The position numbers were made by a program, and so were the translations under genes. A stretch of 42,203 nucleotides of DNA from Conidiobolus incongruus B7586 (Eukaryota; Entomophthoromycota; Entomophthoromycetes; Entomophthorales; Conidiobolaceae): the NCBI GenBank assembly GCA_000697335.1, contig JNEM01016022.1, forward strand, positions 1 through 42,203, read 5' to 3'. Position 1 is the first letter of the stretch, and each line of letters starts with the position of its first letter. Under the pieces are notes generated by a model. The model was not told the origin of the DNA and made no database searches. It worked only from the letters and a program-made list of their open reading frames with translations. Shown here piece by piece: positions 39,452-42,203 of this stretch.

Positions 39452-42203
39452 TTATTCAAATGTAAAGTAAGGGAAAATATCAAGTTAATAAATATCTGCC
39501 TTTACTATCTAAAGAATAATAGAATAAGTAAATTTTGAGAGCTGGATAATTACAAATTGGATATATCAAATAAGTTCATAAACGATAATATTATATACTC
39601 TTAAAATGAAACAGCACAAATAAATTAAACCTAATATATATACTAATAAGCAAAACTCAATAAATGAATAAAATTGTGGAAATAAGTTGATATTATAATA
39701 TATTTTCGAATTAATATTTGAATGATTGAATATTAATTAGAACAACAGTGAATGCAATAAGAGTAAGATTGATTAATTGACTTTGATGAAAGAAAGGAAA
39801 ACAGTGAGAAAGTCCAATTTTAAAAAATTCATTGATCAAAGTGATCTCATTCAAATTAATTTCCTACGAATTCCTCTTTTCATTGGTTTAAATACTCACA
39901 GTCAGGGTAATTTGACATTTTTTATTGAGAGCGAGGAATATAACAAATAAAATAAATTCAATTCGAAGTTTATTAAAACTTTTATCCGATTATTTACAGA
40001 AGTCGCTATGAATTAAAAATAAATCCCATCAGAATCAGACTGATGATGCATATGCTATTAAAGATATTAAAAATAAAATAGCAAAGTAAATTTGATCAAT
40101 CAATGATTGGATTGACATTTATCATACTCCAATTCACACACATCTCATCCACAACATCTTTCATGATGTAATGAATTTAAACTTATTGTAACAATATCAT
40201 CGGCGTTTCTATAAAATACTCATGAAAAATCTTAATATTCGATCGAATTAAACAAATCTAATAAATCCATCACTTCACTCAATCAACAATATACAGTATA
40301 ATATATTCAAGAACATCAACTTACATTTATGAACCACTAAAATTATAGTTCAATGATAAAAATTGATATAAGCATACTTGAAAAGCTTCCTAATAAGAAT
40401 TAGCATAGAATAAATCAACCCTTATTTACCTAAAACTCAAAAGGATTTAAACTGATCAACATAAAACTGTTGATTGCTAACGTTAATAACATTTTTACCA
40501 TATTGGAACTAAAAAATGTCAATTTACTTAATATAAACTTATTATTAAAAATATATATAATATTATATTATCTAAATATTGAATACGTAACATCTCTAAA
40601 TTTAAAAACATATCATTAAAAGCGAAAAACATAATAATCAACAGTATAATTTTCAAATGAAATTTACTCATTTCCTAACTAATTTTAAATAAAATTTCAA
40701 TGCTTAAAACAATCAACCCTTATTCAAAAAAATTAAATATATAGGTTATCTTAAATATTAATCAATTCAAAGCAAATAACTTGGATAAGGAAGTCAATAT
40801 TTTAAAATTGTTAAATTTATCAAATTTATTAACACTTCAAATTTTATAAAAATACAAAATTTAAAAAAACGATGCTTTTCGAACTCAAAGAATCTAACAA
40901 AGTATTAAAAATTACACCATAAAACAAATTTTCCGAGTAACTTTCAACAAAGATAACCAGTATTATCAGCTCATCACATTGCAAACTCACTAGAAAGAAT
41001 TCGTGATGTCATCAAAATAGTTTCAAAGATTCATTGAGCTAACAAATTGAGCTAAAAGATCATCATAACGACTACAAATTAAATACCCCCCACATCACCC
41101 TTTTCTAAATTTGAATTCCAAAGATTAATTATTACTTCCCCTTAAAAAATTAAAAAAATTTAATTAACCATTTTTGGTAATTTAAAATTTAATTTGAGGA
41201 TAAAAATATCCTCATATATTTTATTTGATTTAGTATACTAATTAATTTTCAATTTTATAATTAATATAGGATATAGAAATCATCATAAAAGCCTTAATAT
41301 TAAACTTTTATGACCTTAAATAACATCTTATATTCTAATAAAACCATTCTACAATAAAAAGAAAAATATAGCAATTATTCAAATATTTATAACAAATATA
41401 CTTATATAAAATAATATAGGGCTGAAATAATCGTATAAAAACTCAATTTTTGTTTGGATATACAATTCAGATGTATAATATTGGTTAATAAAAAGATAAC
41501 TATAGTTTTTGAAGTGCAATTAGCTCTTTTAAAGGTATTTTTTAATACTATCGAAATGAGTAAAATTACTAGTATTAAAGTATGAACTAAGTCATTAAAT
41601 TTTTGTTTAAATTTTTAATATTAAAAATACAAATATTGATAAAATTATGAATAATCGAATTATATTGTTCGGCTTACATTATATACAAACAAATCATAAA
41701 AATACTCACATTATTTATATTGCTCATTATCATTATTTTTTAACAACAATGAGTTGAATACAATATTATATTAATCAGGGAATAGATTATTGATTTAATT
41801 AGAAACTTGGAAATATATTTAATCTAATAGTTTTCAAAACAATATTAAAATTTTACATATTACTGATTTAATAAATACAATTTTTAATTAGTTTTATTAA
41901 TGTATATAATTAGATATTAAAATAGAGTATATGATAATTATATTTAAAAATCAATTAAATAAATATAAAAAAACTGATTATTAAATTATAATTCATATTT
42001 TAAAAAATTTTATTATTTAAATAATTATATATAATAATAATTTTTAACTATATATCAACCAATAAGTTGTAATATTAAGGAAATAAATACAAAAATAATT
42101 GAATATTTGATTGGTTTCCCTCAAAATTTTCCAAAATTTAAAATTTAAAATTAAATAATTTTGAAGATATATATAATATATTTTATAATTAAAGATATAA
42201 TGA
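39452..42203. other. Intergenic, AT-rich, upstream of AGC kinase
   Basis: 2.75 kb with no coding exon I can support. The first 500 bases are the kinase upstream region, containing a CCAAT motif on the minus strand near 39885. Beyond that only A/T-rich sequence is seen. Confidence 0.55.

Overview
The window looks like a fungal nuclear contig from a very AT-rich genome, most likely an early-diverging (zygomycete-type) lineage. Protein-coding exons are clearly richer in GC than the long intergenic stretches, which are poly-A/T. Introns are mostly 41-60 nt, with GT..AG ends and TACTAAC/TACTAAT-like branch sites. The gene set (UMP-CMP kinase, Diaphanous-type formin, Cek1/Rim15-type AGC kinase, cactin, NF-X1) fits a fungus. 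Genus is not determinable from this sequence; a Conidiobolus-like or similar AT-rich early fungus is a guess.

Layout: 1-2367 no gene seen. 2368-3863 (-) START-domain membrane protein, four exons. 5025-5098 (-) tRNA-Val(AAC). 7248-7319 (+) tRNA-Asp(GTC). 7651-10015 (-) cactin, six exons, all introns phase 0. 12716-12789 (-) second tRNA-Val(AAC). 14280-17193 (-) UMP-CMP kinase whose reading frame can be spliced into a roughly 600-residue acidic repeat tail ending in a CaaX box. 19120-19193 (+) third tRNA-Val(AAC). 21710-24130 (-) NF-X1-type RING/zinc-finger/R3H protein with a GC-AG intron. 25206-25367 a possible DNA-transposon relic. 27188-27257 (-) decayed tRNA-Val. 28817-34513 (+) formin with 13 exons. 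34815-39451 (-) Cek1/Rim15-like AGC kinase, convergent with the formin. 39452-42203 no gene seen.

The genes do not form a pathway cluster. They cover lipid transfer, splicing (cactin), pyrimidine nucleotide metabolism, nuclear RNA or transcription control, actin assembly and nutrient/cell-cycle signalling. The most unusual item is the kinase-plus-prenylated-tail gene: leaving one 288-nt intron unspliced gives an ordinary 190-residue soluble UMP-CMP kinase, while removing it gives a 786-residue protein predicted to be lipid-anchored. All exon models were made by eye from frame continuity and splice motifs, with no alignment or transcript data.
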